From the NCBI GenBank assembly GCA_002708985.1, contig PAPS01000003.1:1-33356 (forward strand): a stretch of DNA of 33,356 nucleotides. The letters are read 5' to 3'. Positions 29,444 to 33,356 of this stretch are shown here, piece after piece (positions within the stretch are counted from its first letter, which is position 1; every line of letters begins with the position of its first letter). A model generated the notes under the pieces. It saw only the letters and a list, made by a program, of their open reading frames with translations, was not told the DNA's origin and made no database searches. The stretch comes from Saprospirales bacterium. GTDB lineage: Bacteria > Bacteroidota > Bacteroidia > Chitinophagales > UBA8649. A program made the position numbers and the translations under genes.

Positions 29444-31402
29444 ATGAAATATAAAATTAGGTTGATTGTACTTTTAAGTGTAGTTGTCATGCTCACGGCC
29501 TTGGATGGCTTAGCTCAAGTAAGCGTTGGAGGTACTCCATTATCATGGAATAGTGATCACTACACTGCCACTGTACCTATCACACTGCCAGTCGTTGACG
29601 AGGCCGCGCTTTTGCTAGAAGATGAGGCACGTCTTGCCAATGGAGAAAAGTCTACTCGCTTTGGCTATAATCATGAGGTTGCCATCGACGTATTATCCTC
29701 CTGCATTTGGGAAACGACTTCGACCCACGAAATTGGTCGCTTATCCATTCAAAGCGAAGGAGCAAGAAGCATTAACCTTATTTTTAACGACTTTCATCTC
29801 GAAGGAGATGTTGCTCTCTTTTTATACAATGAGTCAAGGGAGGACGTCATCGGGGCCTTTACTTCACTAAACAACAAATCCTACCGGTCATTCAGTACAC
29901 TGCCTCTGCCAGGCGATATTCTTACATTGGAGATTAATGCGCCGCTGGGTAGTCGAACAGATTTAACGGTTATTGAATTAGAAACAGTAACCCATGCTTA
30001 CAAAGATTTATTCAATCAATCCTTGGACAAAGGGCTCGGTCAGTCCGGCTCATGTAATGTGAACGTTAATTGTCCTGAAGCTTCAGGTTGGGCGGATGAG
30101 CGTCGATCCGTAGCGAGAATTGTAGTTAATGGAGGTGACCACTGCACAGGAGCTTTAATCAATAATACGGGTAACGATGCAACACCATATTTCTTGACAG
30201 CTAACCACTGCCTAACTGGGAGTGTCTCAAATTGGGTGTTTTGGTTCAATTGGGAAAGTCCCACTTGTAATCCAACACAGAATTCTTCGTACGACGGCAT
30301 TTCAGGTTCTACTTTGCTCGCGAGCTGCTCAAATTCGGATTTTGCCTTGCTGGAGCTAAGTCAGGCAGTACCCTTGGAATATAATCCATATTATGCGGGT
30401 TGGTCTGCGGTTAATACCGCGCCAACATCTACTGTGGGAATCCATCATCCTTCGGGTGATATCAAAAAGTGGTCTTATGATAGCGATGCTTCAGTGTCCT
30501 CTGAGTGGGGTGGTTGGGGTAGTAGCGGTACAAATACCCACTGGGAAGTGCTTGATTGGGACATTGGAACAACAGAAGGTGGTTCATCCGGTAGTCCCTT
30601 GTTTGACCAAAATAAGCGTATTGTAGGCCAGTTGCACGGGGGAGCTGCGCTCTGTGGGAATGACTTTTCTGACTTGTATGGTAAGGTTGCTTATTCCTGG
30701 GACTGTCAAAGTCAAAATTCAGGACGGTTAGATATTTATCTTGACCCGAATAATTCTGGGTTAACCTTATTAGACGGCTTTGATCCCAATGCTGATGTTT
30801 ATGCTAACGATGCTATGGCTGGAGAGATTCTCGGTTTTGAGGATTCCTGCGCATCGGGCGCTATCGCAAAGTTAGTGTTGGTTAATGCAGGAACTGATCC
30901 TCTAACCAGTGCTGATATTCTTTATGGTCTAAACGGTTCGACCCAGCAAACATTAAATTGGTCAGGAAACTTAGCATCTGGTAGTTCTGAGGTTGTTGAT
31001 TTAGAAATTGTGTCGTTAAACCCTGGTCCGATCCTTTATGAAGCACGTGTAAGCAACCCAAATGGAGTAACGGATGAAAATTCAGCTAATAATTTGGTCT
31101 TTGTAAACAAAACCATCGTAGGTCCGGCAGGTTGTACTTCGACGTCAGTCCTCGCTTTAGATGAAGGTGGAATACTTATTGCACCAAACCCTGTTGATCA
31201 GTTGTTATCTCTGTCACGAGTCAATGAGGAGGGTTCAGTGGTTCGTATATACAATGCTAAGGGACAGTTATTATTCCAAGAGCAATGGTTGGGAAATACT
31301 CTTTCCCTCGACGTATCGCAATGGACAAATGGCGTCTACGTAGTTCAGTATCAATCCATGATGACAGGTAAGCAAGGCCGTATTTCCTTTGTGAAACAAT
31401 AG
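29444..31402 (+). CDS. Lysyl-endopeptidase-like trypsin-fold serine protease with T9SS sorting domain
   Basis: This 652-residue secreted protease has a signal peptide (MKYKIRLIVLLSVVVMLTAL, cleaved near GLAQ). An N-terminal beta-rich region (30-200) resembles the pro-region of lysyl endopeptidase. The catalytic triad is His255 (LTANHC), Asp299 (NSDFALLEL) and Ser382 (EGGSSGSPLF). Cys pairs around CNVNVNC and CTGAL fit the disulfides of this family. After a CARDB-like region (NDAMAGEILGFEDSCASGAIAKLVLVNAG) the C-terminus (about 580-652) is a type A T9SS sorting domain (IAPNPVDQLLSL, RIYNAKGQLLFQE, WTNGVYVVQY). It is probably cleaved on export and active on proteins outside the cell. The frame also has a TTG at 29423, but the ATG at 29444 fits the signal peptide best. 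Confidence 0.9.
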   Translation: MKYKIRLIVLLSVVVMLTALDGLAQVSVGGTPLSWNSDHYTATVPITLPVVDEAALLLEDEARLANGEKSTRFGYNHEVAIDVLSSCIWETTSTHEIGRLSIQSEGARSINLIFNDFHLEGDVALFLYNESREDVIGAFTSLNNKSYRSFSTLPLPGDILTLEINAPLGSRTDLTVIELETVTHAYKDLFNQSLDKGLGQSGSCNVNVNCPEASGWADERRSVARIVVNGGDHCTGALINNTGNDATPYFLTANHCLTGSVSNWVFWFNWESPTCNPTQNSSYDGISGSTLLASCSNSDFALLELSQAVPLEYNPYYAGWSAVNTAPTSTVGIHHPSGDIKKWSYDSDASVSSEWGGWGSSGTNTHWEVLDWDIGTTEGGSSGSPLFDQNKRIVGQLHGGAALCGNDFSDLYGKVAYSWDCQSQNSGRLDIYLDPNNSGLTLLDGFDPNADVYANDAMAGEILGFEDSCASGAIAKLVLVNAGTDPLTSADILYGLNGSTQQTLNWSGNLASGSSEVVDLEIVSLNPGPILYEARVSNPNGVTDENSANNLVFVNKTIVGPAGCTSTSVLALDEGGILIAPNPVDQLLSLSRVNEEGSVVRIYNAKGQLLFQEQWLGNTLSLDVSQWTNGVYVVQYQSMMTGKQGRISFVKQ

Positions 31403-31459
31403 AAAAGCGCCATAATGGCACTTTGGTTGCCTTGGAATAGCTTTTGCTAAGAATGTCCT

Positions 31460-33356
31460 ATGTTTCCTGGTGATTTAAACTTTTCACAAAAGGCAATGGC
31501 TGCTATTGCAGGTGCACAGCAGATGGCCGCCTCAAAACGTCATAAGCAAATCAATACTTGTCATTTGCTCCATGGATTATTGGATGTCAACGACGAGGTG
31601 CTAAACTATGCACTTGCTACTAAGCGTGTAAGTGATCAGGCACTTAAGGAGGGTTTGCCAAATTTGTATAATAAAGAAGCCTCTTCAGAAAAGGAAAGTG
31701 CTTTTCAAATGCCATCGCCGGCCTTGGGTCAGACGATTCTTAGGGCCAAATCGATTTCAGAGAGAACAACAGATTCGCTGATTGAAGTACATCATTTGTT
31801 TTTGGCACTTATGGACAACAACGATGGCGTGACGAAAATACTTTCGGAGGTTGGCCTTGTGGCTGATGATGTGCGTAAAGCGGTCAATGCGCTCAATGAA
31901 TCGGATAAAGATAAAAAGGGTGAAGCGTACCCAAAGGATGACCTTGCAGCGTCGATCTACGCGAACCTAGACAAATATGCTGATAACCTTAATGTGCTTG
32001 CTTCGGACGGAAAACTTGATCCAGTTATTGGACGAGAAGATGAGATTCGTAGTGTGCTTAATGTGTTAGCGCGAAGAACGAAAAACAACCCCCTATTAGT
32101 TGGTGAGGCAGGGGTTGGGAAGACGGCTATTGCGGAAGCAATTGCCTTGCGTCTAGCTCACGGTGATGTGCCAAGAACGCTGGATAAAAAGATACTTTAT
32201 CGTCTAGATCTGGCTACTATTATGGCAGGAACAAAATATCGTGGTGAGTTTGAAGAGCGTATCAAAATGATTCTCAATGATATTCGCCGTGCTGCAGGAG
32301 AAATCATCTTGTTTGTTGATGAAATGCACATGCTGATGGGGGCAGGAAAGGTAGAAGGAGGAAGTATGGATGCAGCGAATCTTCTAAAACCTGCTCTAGC
32401 CCGCGGGGACTTACGCTTAATTGGTGCTACAACCTCTCAGGAATACGAAAAACACATTGTACAAGACAAGGCTATGGAGCGCAGGTTTCAAGTGATTTTA
32501 GTAGATGAACCTAGTAAGGAAGATGCCATTTCCATCCTTCGAGGGTTAAAAGATCGTTATGAAAACCATCATAAGGTGCAATACCTAGATGATGCGATAG
32601 TAGGCGCAGTAGATCTTTCCATTCGTTATCTACCTCATCGCCAGTTACCAGACAAGGCAATTGACTTGCTAGATGAAGCGGGAGCTAGACTACGCCTGGA
32701 ATTGGATTCTATGCCTGAAGAAATTGAGCATTTATCACGTCGAATAAAACAACTTGAAATCGAGAAGGCTGGCCAAGAAAATGATGGAAGTCCTGCTTCT
32801 TTGAAAGCTATCAATGTTTCTCTAAAAGAAAAACAAAAGGAACTTAAAGAACTATCGGCCCTTTGGAAACGTGAAAAAGAGTGGTTGGATGCCATCCAAG
32901 TGGGAAGAGCAAAACTAGAGGAGGCAAAACTAGAAGCAGATAGGGCAGAAAGACAAGGCGAGTTTGCAAGAGTGGCTGAAATACGATACGGCGAAATGGC
33001 AGCAATACAACAAAGTATTGATGATGCAGAGCGTATGCTCCATGACATTCCAGATGAAGAGCGTATGTTAAAAGAAGTCGTTGACGCGGAGGCTGTTACG
33101 GAGATAATAGCGAAATGGACAGGGATTCCTCTCAAAAAAATGATTCGTACGGAGCGCGAAACCTTGATGCATTTGGAATCAATTTTAGAAGACCGAGTAA
33201 AGGGTCAGCATCAAGCGTTATCGGCTTTATCTAGTGCGATACGCAGAAACCGAGCAGGTTTAAACGATATCAATCGTCCTATTGGTACCTTCTTATTTGT
33301 AGGAGGTTCTGGTGTAGGTAAAACCGAAACTGCAAAGGCTCTTGCCTCTACCTTGT
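31460..33356 (+). CDS. clpB: ClpB disaggregase, N-terminal and middle part (runs off the right end)
   Basis: The frame from ATG 31460 is open to the last base, giving 632 codons. It contains the double-helical-repeat N domain (about 1-150), the first AAA+ module with Walker A GEAGVGKT at 215-222 and Walker B LFVDEMH, a long coiled-coil M domain, and the second AAA+ module beginning with Walker A GGSGVGKT at 615-622. The long M domain and the RQLPDKAIDLLDEAGAR sensor block identify ClpB rather than ClpA or ClpC. ClpB rescues aggregated proteins with DnaK. The N domain is diverged from E. coli, and the second Walker A has GGSGVGKT instead of the common GPTGVGKT. A weak inverted repeat (GCCAT-A-ATGGC) lies between this gene and the protease. 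Confidence 0.93.
   Translation, partial: MFPGDLNFSQKAMAAIAGAQQMAASKRHKQINTCHLLHGLLDVNDEVLNYALATKRVSDQALKEGLPNLYNKEASSEKESAFQMPSPALGQTILRAKSISERTTDSLIEVHHLFLALMDNNDGVTKILSEVGLVADDVRKAVNALNESDKDKKGEAYPKDDLAASIYANLDKYADNLNVLASDGKLDPVIGREDEIRSVLNVLARRTKNNPLLVGEAGVGKTAIAEAIALRLAHGDVPRTLDKKILYRLDLATIMAGTKYRGEFEERIKMILNDIRRAAGEIILFVDEMHMLMGAGKVEGGSMDAANLLKPALARGDLRLIGATTSQEYEKHIVQDKAMERRFQVILVDEPSKEDAISILRGLKDRYENHHKVQYLDDAIVGAVDLSIRYLPHRQLPDKAIDLLDEAGARLRLELDSMPEEIEHLSRRIKQLEIEKAGQENDGSPASLKAINVSLKEKQKELKELSALWKREKEWLDAIQVGRAKLEEAKLEADRAERQGEFARVAEIRYGEMAAIQQSIDDAERMLHDIPDEERMLKEVVDAEAVTEIIAKWTGIPLKKMIRTERETLMHLESILEDRVKGQHQALSALSSAIRRNRAGLNDINRPIGTFLFVGGSGVGKTETAKALASTL

Noticed and set aside
31403-31459. 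GCCAT-A-ATGGC repeat as a terminator before clpB
   Set aside because: The stem is only five pairs with a one-base centre and no T-tract follows on the plus strand.
32635-33135. Minus-strand frame of 166 codons opposite clpB
   Set aside because: It is Ser-rich antisense of the ClpB M domain, an expected shadow.
1-33356. Search for CRISPR arrays, tRNA or rRNA genes, insertion sequences, prophage genes and attachment sites
   Set aside because: No regularly spaced repeats, cloverleaf-like sequence, transposase or integrase was seen.

Overview
The window is chromosomal DNA of a Bacteroidota bacterium, most likely Flavobacteriia or a close relative. The evidence is a gliding-motility GldC homologue, two secreted proteins ending in type IX secretion (T9SS) type A sorting domains, DUF4296, carboxypeptidase-regulatory-like plus TonB receptor architecture, a DUF5106/TlpA-type thioredoxin protein, Bacteroidota-style Fur and PTPS proteins, and one promoter of the TTTG/TAnnTTTG type. 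There is no rRNA, tRNA, insertion sequence, prophage or CRISPR array, and no stretch above 300 nt without a gene. Two genes run off the ends: a DUF4296 protein on the left and ClpB on the right.

Layout. Positions 1-4936 are a tightly packed plus-strand run: DUF4296 protein (partial), both subunits of a 3-oxoacid CoA-transferase (scoA, scoB), a class IV aminotransferase, a class I CPD photolyase with a complete Trp triad, a glutathione-peroxidase-like protein and a secreted CAP-domain protein. Positions 5024-8519 form a metal-homeostasis locus: a Fur-family (Zur-like) regulator on the plus strand faces a minus-strand operon of a His-rich TonB-dependent receptor and an acidic lipoprotein. That operon ends in a strong terminator, and its promoter is overlapped by a perfect palindrome. 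Positions 8539-12131 hold a minus-strand operon with overlapping stop/start codons: DUF4442 protein, EamA transporter, GNAT acetyltransferase and two PPK2 polyphosphate kinases. Divergent from it are a PTPS/QueD-family enzyme and FolE2 (pterin synthesis), then fabD and lgt.

Positions 15499-23192 are minus strand: a T9SS cargo protein, a DjlA-like J-domain protein, two pseudouridine synthases, a thioredoxin-like protein, gldC, and a 937-residue chimera joining a thioredoxin-fold N-terminal half to an OmpA-C-like region and a trypsin-like protease. The two halves of that gene differ clearly in base composition. Positions 23329-33356 carry ahpC with its terminator, an outer-membrane barrel-like protein divergent from a second CAP-like secreted protein, a penicillin-acylase-family hydrolase with a coupled small membrane protein, a rhomboid protease followed by a lysyl-endopeptidase-like T9SS protease, and the start of clpB.

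Most of the content is housekeeping and envelope biology. The most distinctive items are the compositionally chimeric thioredoxin/OmpA-like/protease fusion next to gldC, and the probable zinc-uptake receptor operon with a palindromic operator over its -33 element. All functional assignments come from motifs and family resemblance; no database search was run.
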